Shown in pieces: positions 1 to 7,697 of a DNA stretch of 64,000 bases. Position 1 is the first letter of the stretch; each line of letters starts with the position of its first letter. Source of the DNA: Acidaminobacter sp. (GTDB lineage: Bacteria; Bacillota; Clostridia; Peptostreptococcales; Acidaminobacteraceae); the NCBI RefSeq assembly GCF_030247605.1, contig NZ_JAOTSB010000012.1, positions 1 to 64,000 of the forward strand, written 5' to 3'. A program made the position numbers and the translations under genes. The notes beneath the pieces are model-generated. The model was not told where the DNA came from. It was given only the letters and a program-made list of their open reading frames with translations, and searched no databases.

Positions 1-408
1 CTGATCCAGAAACTGCCGCATTTCAAGATAGGTTCCAAAATCCGGTCCCACCTGCAGATGATACGGTCCAAAGTAGGCACCACTACTTCCGGCTGGTGTG
101 CCGATGGTCTCGCCAACCGCCTTTGTATTCTTAATGACATAGAGGGTATTAAGCGGCAATATGGCACCGGTGTCCGAAAAAGCGCCCACACCGTCTACCG
201 TAACAAGCTTAAACCCGCTGGTTGAAGTCAAAACGGACGTCGCGTCGGTAATACTGTTGAATTTGATGCCAACGCGAAACTGTCGATCCGGGCTTGCTTC
301 CACAGCATAGGAAGGATCCGCATTAAAAGCCAACAGAACTGACAAAAGACATAAAGTCAACAGGATCCAAGCCGGCTTCGCGTTTAGTGTATTTTTTTTA
401 TAGGTCAC
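1..408 (-). CDS. SpoIID/LytB-like secreted protein, N-terminal part
   Basis: The gene runs off the left edge; 136 codons are visible. It starts at GTG (406-408) with GGTGAGG placed 5-6 bases upstream, just after the ruvB stop, so it is probably translated after ruvB in one operon. Residues about 9-35 form a signal peptide or N-terminal membrane segment (basic start, LLTLCLLSVLLAF core, SYA then VEA). After it comes RQFRVGIKF, the way many SpoIID/LytB-domain proteins begin their mature part. SpoIID-like genes next to ruvAB are common in Clostridia, and that context supports the call. The amidase-enhancer/lytic domain itself is not in view, so the family is inferred from position and the mature N-terminus. 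Confidence 0.55.
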   Translation of the reverse strand, partial: MTYKKNTLNAKPAWILLTLCLLSVLLAFNADPSYAVEASPDRQFRVGIKFNSITDATSVLTSTSGFKLVTVDGVGAFSDTGAILPLNTLYVIKNTKAVGETIGTPAGSSGAYFGPYHLQVGPDFGTYLEMRQFLDQ

Positions 409-420
409 GTTAACCTCACC

Positions 421-1479
421 TCATTCCTCAAGACTGATCTCCAGTTGATTAAAAGGAACCTCTGCCGCAATCTGTCCCTTTGGATCCAGATTGAGATAAC
501 GGTAACCGTTTCGCGTAATCACGCGGCCTCTTGGCGTTCGGTTGATAAAACCAAGCTGCAGCAGAAATGGCTCAATGACGTCTTCAATGGTGCCCTGCTC
601 TTCACCGGTAGCCGCTGCCAGGGTACTAACCCCAACCGGTCCGCCGTCAAATTTTTCAGCAATGGCGTAAAGAAGTCTGCGGTCAGCTTTGTCGAGACCG
701 GAATCATCAATATCCAGCATTTTTAATGCATAGCGCGCGACGTCTATATCGATGGTGTCGCTGCCGCCCACCTGAGCAAAGTCTCTGACCCGTCTCAGTA
801 TGCGGTTGACAATCCGTGGTGTGCCGCGGCTTCTTCTGGCGATTTCCCACGCAGCATCGTCGTGAATCCCGATCCCAAGGATGTCGGCGGAGCGACGCAC
901 GATGAGGTGCAGCTCACGTTCACTGTAGAGATCAAGCTGCAGCATGACGCCAAAGCGGTCTCTCAGCGGCGACGTCAAAAGTCCTGCTCTGGTGGTGGCG
1001 CCAACCAATGTAAAGCGTGGGAGCTGAAGTCTGATGGACCTGGCTTCAGAGCCTTTGCCTATGATAATATCGAGGGCATAGTCCTCCATAGCCGGATAGA
1101 GGACTTCCTCCACCGCACGGCTGAGACGGTGGATCTCATCAATAAAAAGGACATCTTTGTCCCTCAATGTGTTTAGGATGGCTGCCAGGTCTCCGGGCCG
1201 CTCGATCGCAGGGCCTGAAGTGATGCGGATATTCACACCCAGCTCATTGGCAATGATGTTGGACAGTGTCGTCTTGCCAAGTCCTGGCGGTCCATAGAGA
1301 AGGACGTGATCCAGTGCTTCAGCGCGGAATTTGGCAGCCTCAATGAAGACACCCAGTTTCTCCTTGTTGCGCTCCTGTCCAATGTATTCCTTGAGATTTT
1401 TCGGTCGAAGACTGCCTTCCTGCAGAACGTCTTCTTCTATAAGATCCGGCGTAATAAAGCGGTCAAATCCTGAGTCCAA
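421..1479 (-). CDS. ruvB: Holliday junction branch migration ATPase RuvB
   Basis: AAA+ hexameric motor that drives branch migration of Holliday junctions together with RuvA during recombinational repair. The 352-residue length is normal. Visible motifs are Walker [11 protein letters not shown] (about residues 64-73), Walker [11 protein letters not shown], sensor 1 [18 protein letters not shown] carrying the arginine finger, and a C-terminal winged helix ending in TPRGRVIT. The start is TTG at 1479, preceded by AAGGAGG at about nine bases. It lies 67 bp downstream of ruvA. A SpoIID-like gene follows with its ribosome binding site touching the ruvB stop. ruvC is not in the window. Confidence 0.98.
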   Translation of the reverse strand: MDSGFDRFITPDLIEEDVLQEGSLRPKNLKEYIGQERNKEKLGVFIEAAKFRAEALDHVLLYGPPGLGKTTLSNIIANELGVNIRITSGPAIERPGDLAAILNTLRDKDVLFIDEIHRLSRAVEEVLYPAMEDYALDIIIGKGSEARSIRLQLPRFTLVGATTRAGLLTSPLRDRFGVMLQLDLYSERELHLIVRRSADILGIGIHDDAAWEIARRSRGTPRIVNRILRRVRDFAQVGGSDTIDIDVARYALKMLDIDDSGLDKADRRLLYAIAEKFDGGPVGVSTLAAATGEEQGTIEDVIEPFLLQLGFINRTPRGRVITRNGYRYLNLDPKGQIAAEVPFNQLEISLEE

Positions 1480-1546
1480 GGGCAGTGCCTCCTTTCACTA
1501 TTGCGTGTCTGCCTCAGCGGTCCTGCAAAAGCTATAAATAATGAGA

Positions 1547-2143
1547 TTAGAGAACCGCCATCAGACCAAGGGCCTGACGGATGACGTCCTCCACGGTGAG
1601 GTCCCGGCTGTCGATGCGCGAGATGATCTTTTCGACGTCGGATTTCCTGTAACCCAGGGCTATCATGGCTTCTATGGCATCAGAAACGACGCCGACGTTT
1701 TTAGGCATAGAAAAACCGTCTGCCTCCGGCAGCGCGGACAGTGTTTTGGAGAATTTGTCTCTCAGCTCCAGTACAATGCGCTGGGCTGTTTTTTTCCCGA
1801 CGCCAGGTGCTTTCATAAGACCATCGGCATCTCCCAAGATAATCATGCGGGTGAGCTCTAGGTAATGAATGCCCGACAGGGCTCCAATGGCAACCTTAGC
1901 ACCTATACCTGACACGGTGGTGAGCAGTCGGAAAACCTTCAGCTCGTCCTCAGTAGAGAAGCCCACCAGGGTCATGCTGTCCTCGCGGACGATCAGGGAG
2001 GTGAAGAAGGTGACCGTCTCCCCCACTTTGCAGGCCATGGCGCTGGTCGCCGAGGTGGAGATGCTGTAGCCTATATTGCCGACTTCAAGAATGACGCGGT
2101 CGGGATGTAAAACGGCGACAACACCGCGAAAATATTCATACAT
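1547..2143 (-). CDS. ruvA: Holliday junction DNA-binding protein RuvA
   Basis: Tetrameric junction-binding subunit that loads RuvB; 198 residues. The N-terminal OB fold begins MYEYFRGVVA. The two helix-hairpin-helix motifs are TVSGIGAKVAIGAL and APGVGKKTAQRIV, and the C-terminal domain III that contacts RuvB ends DVIRQALGLMAVL. The open frame extends 15 codons further upstream, but ATG at 2143 is preferred because GGAGGC lies about seven bases before it and RuvA proteins begin with this M-Y-E/D-Y pattern. It is transcribed with ruvB. The yjjW-like gene upstream is on the same strand, 80 bp away. Confidence 0.97.
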   Translation of the reverse strand: MYEYFRGVVAVLHPDRVILEVGNIGYSISTSATSAMACKVGETVTFFTSLIVREDSMTLVGFSTEDELKVFRLLTTVSGIGAKVAIGALSGIHYLELTRMIILGDADGLMKAPGVGKKTAQRIVLELRDKFSKTLSALPEADGFSMPKNVGVVSDAIEAMIALGYRKSDVEKIISRIDSRDLTVEDVIRQALGLMAVL

Positions 2144-2223
2144 GGGGCAGCCTCCTAAAATGGCGCAGTTGTGTCTCACAGACGGCAAACCGCGAATGAA
2201 GCGGTGCGGTGATACAGTTTAAA

Positions 2224-2967
2224 CTAAACCAAAATAACTTGTTTAAGTCCTGCATCCAGCGCTATTTTTTCTAATTTTTCCATTTCTGTATGGTTTGGCA
2301 TAGTTTTGCCTTTAAATTGGGCAACAACGCCATGGGGTCTGAATCGAATCAATTTGTAGCGGGTTTCTGGCGCATGAGCTGCAAGCACCTTGCTGACATA
2401 GGACACTGTATGGGTGTTGTCAAGCCACTCAGGAACAATGACTGTACGCACTTCGCAGAGGGTCCGATCCTGGACCATACGGTTCAGATTCTCAAGAACC
2501 CGCTGATTGTCCTCACCGGTAAGTTCCTTGTGTGCCTCTGGATTGACACTTTTAACATCCAGCATAAAGCCGTCGACCCAAGGTCTGATGCGCTCGTAAA
2601 AAGCCTGATCAAAGTCGCCGTTGGTGTCGATCAGGACGTTGAAATTCTCTTTTTTCAGAGCTTTGACCAGATCGAGGAGAAATTCGGGCTGCAGGGTGCA
2701 CTCGCCGCCTGAAATTGTCACACCGGAAATAAACAGGCGGTATTTGAGTACCTCCTGAACGACGTCTTCAGGTGACCTGAGAGACACTTCATCTGTGCTC
2801 AGGACGCTGCCAAGGGCAATAGTCTCCGGATTATGGCAATAACCACACCTGAAGCTGCAGCCCTGGAGAAAGATGATGGTTCTGTTGCCAGGCCCATCCA
2901 CTGAACTGAAGGGCAGGATCCTGCGGACATAGCCCATGAGGCTTAGGTTCTGTACTTGTTCACTCAC
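2224..2967 (-). CDS. yjjW: YjjW-type radical SAM glycyl-radical-enzyme activase
   Basis: Radical SAM enzyme that would install the glycyl radical on a partner enzyme. With the GTG start at 2967 it has 247 residues. The cluster motif GCSFRCGYCHNP gives CX3CX2C (Cys37, 41, 44), preceded by VDGPGNRTIIFLQG as in PFL- and YjjW-type activases; the GGE motif is in ISGGECTLQPEF. No extra ferredoxin-like cysteine insert is present, so it is the compact form. GTG overlaps the TGA of the zinc-ribbon gene (GTGA), with GGAG about eight bases upstream; an ATG lies five codons earlier. The likely substrate is the YjjI-type protein at 5878-7386. The specific family is inferred from that neighbour; NrdG2-like activases look similar. 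Confidence 0.78.
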   Translation of the reverse strand: MSEQVQNLSLMGYVRRILPFSSVDGPGNRTIIFLQGCSFRCGYCHNPETIALGSVLSTDEVSLRSPEDVVQEVLKYRLFISGVTISGGECTLQPEFLLDLVKALKKENFNVLIDTNGDFDQAFYERIRPWVDGFMLDVKSVNPEAHKELTGEDNQRVLENLNRMVQDRTLCEVRTVIVPEWLDNTHTVSYVSKVLAAHAPETRYKLIRFRPHGVVAQFKGKTMPNHTEMEKLEKIALDAGLKQVILV

Positions 2968-3332
2968 TGCTTTTCTCCGCATTTCGGACAGAAGGCGTGG
3001 GATTTGTCGATTTCAGCGCCGCAGGATTTGCAGAATCTGAGGGGCTTGCCTTTTTTGACCGTTTTGAGATCCCAGTAGGTCAATTCTTCCGTAGGATTTT
3101 CCTCATAGGCCTGTCCTTTTTCTTTCTTCAGTTCAAAGACACTTTTGCAGGAAGGACACACGCAAAAGTAGTTTAAATTCCAGCGAACGGTTGGTATAAA
3201 AAAGACGTGAAAGGTGTTGTACCTCTTGATGACTTTTTTTGGCAGAGTACTGTTGCACTCCTTGCATTCCACCTGGCTGTCTCTGAGCAATTTATCCTTG
3301 CTTGTGATTCCGAATACGCCTATAAAAAACAT
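2964..3332 (-). CDS. Double zinc-ribbon protein
   Basis: Small protein of 122 residues without a signal peptide. The N-terminal half has CKEC and CPSC pairs around a hydrophobic stretch (VFFIPTVRW, then YFCVC), a treble-clef or zinc-ribbon pattern. The C-terminal end has a second ribbon, CKSCGAEIDKSHAFCPKCG. Such proteins are common in Firmicutes, and no specific function is known to me. It starts at ATG with TAGGAG eleven bases upstream and shares four bases with the activase gene, so the two are translationally coupled. That link to a glycyl-radical activase is the only hint at its role. Confidence 0.75.
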   Translation of the reverse strand: MFFIGVFGITSKDKLLRDSQVECKECNSTLPKKVIKRYNTFHVFFIPTVRWNLNYFCVCPSCKSVFELKKEKGQAYEENPTEELTYWDLKTVKKGKPLRFCKSCGAEIDKSHAFCPKCGEKQ

Positions 3333-3384
3333 GTCGTCATCTCCTAAAAGACATCATGTAACTGAGTCTTAGCAATCATTTACC

Positions 3385-3413
3385 ATTATAGCATATTTGT
3401 TCGCTTCTGTGAG
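3385..3413 (-). promoter_or_regulatory. Probable sigma-A promoter for zinc-ribbon/yjjW operon
   Basis: On the minus strand, CTCACA (-35, four of six) and TATAAT (-10, six of six) are separated by 17 bases. They lie about 55 bases upstream of the zinc-ribbon start codon. Confidence 0.5.
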
Positions 3414-3436
3414 GGATAAGTTGTGGCGGACGCCAA

Positions 3437-3469
3437 GAGGGGAACTCAAGTTGTAGATGAGTTCCCCTC
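3437..3469 (-). terminator. Stem-loop after the anti-sigma gene
   Basis: A perfect 12-bp stem (GAGGGGAACTCA with TGAGTTCCCCTC) and 9-base loop lie ten bases beyond the anti-sigma stop. On the minus strand no clear T-run follows, so it could be a weak terminator, a 3'-end stabiliser or a repeat-type palindrome. Confidence 0.4.
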
Positions 3470-3478
3470 GTTTGTCAA

Positions 3479-4972
3479 TTAGTTGAGTTTTTTGATTTCT
3501 ACGGGTTTTAGCACCTCATCAACCATCGGCACAAACAGGGAAAGGTAAATGCGATCAACCTCTGACGTTTCAGGTACCCCAATGTTGAAAGCTGCGCCTT
3601 CCTCCGTTTGCCACATTCCCATGGAACTTTCGGATGGATCCGGTTCCATTCGAAGGGCCCCATATTCATGCCCGCCATAATCAGGGTTTTCATCGAACAT
3701 ACCAGGCCTTAGAAATTCATAAGTGATCCATGGCTTCTCAGATTCTTTGCCAGACATATCGCTGAGTGCCGAGACCTCGCGTCCCTTATACACAATAATC
3801 TCGCTCTGGTTCGGAAGCTCTGAATGAATGGTTTCACTTGAAACGTCAAAATACACCGTACTTAAAACATTAGATTGCCATGCGGTTCTCTGAGGATCTA
3901 TCCCAATAAACATTTTTCCGTCCAGTTCAAAGCGGCTGATGCTGGCTTTGAATTCCATAGTTTGAGCTTCAACCTCAGCCTCTGAATTCAATCTCCCCAT
4001 ACTGTCAAAATAAATTTTATCACCATTCTGGTCCATGAGATATAGGCCAATATTTAAATCCTTAACACCTTCTGCCGGCAGCAGCCTTGCTTTGACGCTG
4101 GCATTGATGACGCCTACGTTGATTTCCTCAATATCAAGCATGCCATAATCAGCTATCACCAGCGGCTGGTTCAATTCGTATTGAACAGATTCACGGGATA
4201 ATGACGCATCAAGGGAGACAGGAAAGCGAAATACTTTATTGTCCATGGTAAATGCCAAGGTAAATTGAGTTGGGATTTCATGTCCGTAGGCTCTGATTTC
4301 AGAAAGTCGAACCTCTTCCCCCATACCCGAAAATTCAATACCGATAGCAGCTTTGAAATCCGGAATCTCCAGGGACAGTTCGACAAATTCCTCAGCATGA
4401 TCACCCGTAATCGAATAATACACAGCCAGGGTCTGCTGATCAGCGACCACGCCATTGAGCGTGATTTCTGTATTGTCAATTTTAATAGCTGCGTTGATAG
4501 GCTGATAGCGGTCATGCTCAATAGCAGATTTTAGTCCCGGTTTGCCGACCAGATATTCTACCCACTGCCCGACGAGTGGCCATTTCATCATGTTTTCAGC
4601 CAGGGATGGATTAAATTTCGCGCCAATCATGAGGCCGCCAATCCCAATGATCAAGCTTGCCGCCACAGTCAAAGTTCCTCTCATAATAGTTTTCGTGATT
4701 TTCGACCTGTTAACAACCGTGTTATGCAGGTCTGCGGCTGTGCCTATTGACCCCGCCTGTCCATCAAATGGATCTTGCAGGTCTGACCCCGTCTGTCGTC
4801 TCCCCAGGTCTGACCCCGCCTGTTGGCCACCCAGGTCTGCGGCTGTGCCTATCGACCCCAGTGGTTCAATCATAAGCTGAAGGGTTTCTTCTGCCCACGA
4901 GTCCGAATGATCAGGGAGCGACTGTTCTCTGAGCACTTTTTCAATTTTTTTATCAAGAAGCCGTTCATCCAT
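3479..4972 (-). CDS. DUF4179-type membrane anti-sigma factor
   Basis: Likely anti-sigma partner of the ECF sigma factor encoded just upstream; 497 residues. Residues 1-40 are a short cytoplasmic N-terminus (WAEETLQLMIEPL). Residues 98-117 form the single membrane segment (TLTVAASLIIGIGGLMIGAK). The large outer part begins like DUF4179 proteins, with NTEITLNGVVADQQTLAVYYSI. The start is ATG with GGGAGG nine bases upstream, three bases after the sigma stop. Residues about 40-82 are odd: they repeat SIGTAADL and GSDL and are encoded by a dispersed DNA repeat. That insert lies in the cytoplasmic linker before the membrane. DUF4179 is my recall of the family; the operon layout supports it independently. 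Confidence 0.75.
   Translation of the reverse strand: MDERLLDKKIEKVLREQSLPDHSDSWAEETLQLMIEPLGSIGTAADLGGQQAGSDLGRRQTGSDLQDPFDGQAGSIGTAADLHNTVVNRSKITKTIMRGTLTVAASLIIGIGGLMIGAKFNPSLAENMMKWPLVGQWVEYLVGKPGLKSAIEHDRYQPINAAIKIDNTEITLNGVVADQQTLAVYYSITGDHAEEFVELSLEIPDFKAAIGIEFSGMGEEVRLSEIRAYGHEIPTQFTLAFTMDNKVFRFPVSLDASLSRESVQYELNQPLVIADYGMLDIEEINVGVINASVKARLLPAEGVKDLNIGLYLMDQNGDKIYFDSMGRLNSEAEVEAQTMEFKASISRFELDGKMFIGIDPQRTAWQSNVLSTVYFDVSSETIHSELPNQSEIIVYKGREVSALSDMSGKESEKPWITYEFLRPGMFDENPDYGGHEYGALRMEPDPSESSMGMWQTEEGAAFNIGVPETSEVDRIYLSLFVPMVDEVLKPVEIKKLN
4728..4860 (+). repeat. In-frame dispersed repeat inside the anti-sigma gene
   Basis: Two near-identical units, GGTCTGCGGCTGTGCCTAT followed by YGACCCC (4728-4755 and 4834-4860), flank shorter GGTCTGACCCC units near 4779 and 4806. 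The same core recurs before the sigma gene (5669-5695, opposite strand), at 48889-48918, and as a diverged copy in the xpt terminator loop. Here it is translated on the minus strand as SIGTAADL and GSDL repeats. Confidence 0.75.
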
Positions 4973-4975
4973 GAC

Positions 4976-5638
4976 TTAGACCTCCCTTCCTGACACTTTT
5001 ATGGGATTAGCTGTCGAAAACTCCTGTGCAGCCAAATTTTTTCTAAGCTTCTCCCGACCCCTGAACAGCCGGCTTTTCACGGTCGATATCTCTAACTCAA
5101 GCACTTCCGAGATCTTTTTTAAATCACATTCAAGAAAATAGTACATAATTAGCGGGATCCGGTAATGATCAGACAACTGACAAAGGGCACTTTCAATCAC
5201 TGCCCTTTCCTCTTCCCGCATTAAGACCTCGAGTGGCTCAGGATCCGGGTCAGCGGCAAATTCAATTTTTAATGCCTGAGCGCTATCCTCTGCGTACTGT
5301 GGCTCGACCACATTTAGCCATCGCTTTTCCTTGGCATATTGATCTCTATATAAATTGAGACAAATGGTATAGAGCCAGTTGGCCGCGGCCTTCTCCTCAC
5401 TGATTCCGCTTGGAGACAAGAGTGCCAAATGCTCCGGCAGGATCAGGCGTTCCATGGCCTTAAGAAAGGTTTGCTGATAAAGGTCCTTTGAAGCCTCAAC
5501 TTCAGCGGTTAATTTATAGCTTAATTTTCGAATCATCACGTCATGTGTCTTTACAAACACAGTGAGTGAAGCCTTGAGTACCTCATTAGATTCCGACACC
5601 CCACGTTGGCTGGGTGTGTCAGTTTTCAGCCATCCCAC
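4976..5638 (-). CDS. ECF-type RNA polymerase sigma factor
   Basis: Sigma-70 family, ECF group, 220 residues. Region 2 covers about residues 30-110 (SKDLYQQTFLKAMERL, then AANWLYTICLNLYRDQYAK). Region 4 covers about 145-205 (LSDHYRIPLIMYYFLECDLKKISEVLELEISTVKSRLFRGREKLRK), a helix-turn-helix that reads the -35 element. The start is GTG at 5638 with AAGGAGG seven bases upstream. It is three bases from the anti-sigma gene, the standard sigma/anti-sigma arrangement, so activity is probably released by an envelope signal. Its 5' leader carries a copy of the TGCGGCTG..GCCTATTGACCC repeat (5669-5695). No target promoter could be identified. Confidence 0.9.
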   Translation of the reverse strand: MGWLKTDTPSQRGVSESNEVLKASLTVFVKTHDVMIRKLSYKLTAEVEASKDLYQQTFLKAMERLILPEHLALLSPSGISEEKAAANWLYTICLNLYRDQYAKEKRWLNVVEPQYAEDSAQALKIEFAADPDPEPLEVLMREEERAVIESALCQLSDHYRIPLIMYYFLECDLKKISEVLELEISTVKSRLFRGREKLRKNLAAQEFSTANPIKVSGREV

Positions 5639-5783
5639 AAAAAAGCCTCCTTACTTCCAATTTGAATTGGGTCAATAGGCCCCAGCCGCACGAACAGAAA
5701 TAATCTTTGTACCGGAGCTTGCGATATCAGTTCTCATTTCACTTTCCTCTATCATACCTAAACGCACGCAAGTTAGAAAGGTT

Positions 5784-5845
5784 TCAAAAAAAACGAAAAG
5801 GCAGATCACAAGCAGTTCATAACCCAACCACTTGCTTTCTGCCTT
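5784..5845 (-). terminator. Terminator after the yjjI gene
   Basis: On the minus strand AAGGCAGA..CAAG pairs with CTTG..TCTGCCTT (arms within 5798-5845) and is followed by TTCGTTTTTTTT. It lies 33 bases after the yjjI stop. The rest of the 5639-5877 gap holds the sigma gene leader with one dispersed repeat; no gene was seen. Confidence 0.7.
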
Positions 5846-5877
5846 ATGAATTTGATTTTATGGCTTTTTTCCAAACG

Positions 5878-7386
5878 CTACAGCAATCCATCCCTCATGC
5901 GAACGCGCCGCTCCAATACATGCTGGTTGTCCACAGCGCCTTTCCCCAAAGCCACCGTATCCTGCAGCACCGCTTCTCCCCGTCTCAGCTTCTCAATTTC
6001 CGAGCGTTTGACCAAATAGCCGGTGATCCGGATTACATCCGCATCTGAGGCATAAGAGGAAAAATAGCGCATCCCGGCGTCAAAGGCGCCTTTGACAATG
6101 TCGACCACCACTTGCGGATTGGATTTCACAGTCTCATCAAAACTGAAAATGTCACCAATGCCGGATGGAAAATACTTGTGATAGCGGGCCGCCTGAAGTA
6201 AATGCTCGTGAATTGGCGGTTCGTCACCAATTGGAATTCTGCAGCCCGGGCTGGTGCCGGCATCAGAATCAATGCCCACCTGGGCGTGGAGCAGATAATG
6301 GCCGCCCGTCGCCAGATGCGGATTGAAATGCCCATTCACAACAGCTTGCATGCCCTCAATGATGCGCACCCCAAGATCATCCGCTTCCTGACTGTGCCCA
6401 AAGCGTCCGCTGCGGCCATCCAATTTCATGAGATGGTTGACAGCTTCTGCAAGTCCCACTTCACCCAGCATTGCAGTAAACCTCGCAGGATCAATCAGAC
6501 CCTCACGAACCAGGAAACTCGATTCGAAGAAATGGCTTTCCTCCACCAAAAATCGAATGCGTTCATCCATGTAATCCATGGCGAGCTGAATCGCTTCAGG
6601 AAGCAGGCGCTCGATATAGTCCGCAGAATTCACTGCCTCATAAGACAATTTGTCGAGCTTAAGCCGCGACAAAGTGTAGCTGCCGCCCCCAATAGGCAGG
6701 CCGTTGTAACAGCTGACAATGGCGTAACCATCGGCAAAATCCTCGAACTCTTTAGAGAACATGGCGTGGTTGGCAAAACTCGGTTTTGCGGTGATCAGTG
6801 ATGTGGCAGCCGCATCCCGCAGGAAATCCTCAGTCGACGCTGGACTCACCTTCAGGGTGATATTCGGGATCGCGTCCTGGAGCTCTCGCTCCGCCCTCAG
6901 AATCAAAGTCCCAGCTCGAGTCGGCTCAGGGCCGAGGTTCGCATGGCAAAAAGAATCCGTAATAGTCCGGTCAATGTGCTTCAGGAACAGCTTGATCGTC
7001 TTAAAAGCCCCCTCCTCATCTTCAACAAAAGGCTCCAGAAGTGTATCCAAGCTGCCAATATACACCGGAAAAGTCGAAATGGACGGGATATGCTTGTACA
7101 GGATCAGCAGCGCGTGAACGGCCTCCTCAAGATCCTGAGGCGGATCGATTTCCAGAAATTTGCTGCCCTGCTTCATAAACTTTTCAAAATTGACTACAAC
7201 ATAGCGCGGCCTGTAAGGCGCGTGCCCCTCAAACAGGTCACACAAAATATCACGGTCCCTCAAAGACTGAACCGCTGCCGGAATGTTCAGCACCTCGATT
7301 GAATCCTCCGCCGCCCTGGCCAGTGAAATCACCTTTTGCTCATAGGTCAGCACAGGATCTTGAATAATGGACAAAACATTACTCAT
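5878..7386 (-). CDS. yjjI: YjjI-family glycyl radical enzyme
   Basis: Member of the YjjI (DUF3029) group of glycyl radical enzymes; 502 residues from ATG 7386 (AAGGGTG six bases upstream). The likely thiyl-radical cysteine is Cys226 in AIVSCYNGLPIGGGS. The glycyl loop near the C-terminus is VIRITGYLVKR, with Gly456. Length fits YjjI and is far shorter than PFL-type enzymes (about 750). The reaction of YjjI is not established to my knowledge. The cognate activase gene lies 3 kb downstream on the same strand, separated by the sigma/anti-sigma pair rather than adjacent as in E. coli. Expect strict anaerobic function and oxygen-cleavage near Gly456. Confidence 0.88.
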   Translation of the reverse strand: MSNVLSIIQDPVLTYEQKVISLARAAEDSIEVLNIPAAVQSLRDRDILCDLFEGHAPYRPRYVVVNFEKFMKQGSKFLEIDPPQDLEEAVHALLILYKHIPSISTFPVYIGSLDTLLEPFVEDEEGAFKTIKLFLKHIDRTITDSFCHANLGPEPTRAGTLILRAERELQDAIPNITLKVSPASTEDFLRDAAATSLITAKPSFANHAMFSKEFEDFADGYAIVSCYNGLPIGGGSYTLSRLKLDKLSYEAVNSADYIERLLPEAIQLAMDYMDERIRFLVEESHFFESSFLVREGLIDPARFTAMLGEVGLAEAVNHLMKLDGRSGRFGHSQEADDLGVRIIEGMQAVVNGHFNPHLATGGHYLLHAQVGIDSDAGTSPGCRIPIGDEPPIHEHLLQAARYHKYFPSGIGDIFSFDETVKSNPQVVVDIVKGAFDAGMRYFSSYASDADVIRITGYLVKRSEIEKLRRGEAVLQDTVALGKGAVDNQHVLERRVRMRDGLL

Positions 7387-7457
7387 TGTTGTCACCCTTT
7401 CGTTATAAAACACGCTGAAAATGCGTTGATCAGTTCACTGTGACTATCTTTGCTTCT

Positions 7458-7486
7458 ATTTTAGAACAAAGCCAGGCCCGAATCAA
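7458..7486 (-). promoter_or_regulatory. Sigma-A-like promoter for yjjI
   Basis: Minus strand TTGATT, 17-base spacer, TAAAAT, about 70 bases upstream of the yjjI start codon. Both hexamers match five of six or nearly so. Confidence 0.6.
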
Positions 7487-7528
7487 CGCCCACGAATGAC
7501 ATAGCGCAAACTTCGGGACATTTGTCTC

Positions 7529-7570
7529 TTTAAAGAATTTTTGCCGATGGTCACTTAACCCACTCCAACC
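7529..7570 (+). repeat. GCCGATGGTC dispersed repeat, single copy
   Basis: Contains AAAGAATTTTTGCCGATGG then TCACTTAACCCACTCC. The same order (AAAGA, T-run, GCCGATGGTCAC, CCCACCCC) appears at 59541-59580 and inside the LTA-synthase-like gene at 55909-55950. It sits upstream of the yjjI promoter in the gap after nhaC. Confidence 0.7.
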
Positions 7571-7587
7571 AGACACTAACATGTAAA

Positions 7588-7631
7588 TATAAAAAACACC
7601 CCGGTTTCTTCTGAAAGATTCCGGGGTGTTT
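7588..7631 (-). terminator. Intrinsic terminator after nhaC
   Basis: An 11-bp stem, AAACACCCCGG with CCGGGGTGTTT (7594-7604 and 7621-7631), has a 16-base loop. Read on the minus strand it ends in a T-run. Confidence 0.85.
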
Positions 7632-7697
7632 CAAACTCATTTTAGTCAACAATGACTTTGACCTTATGTAGAACTTTTTATCCTAATCGTTCAAAGT

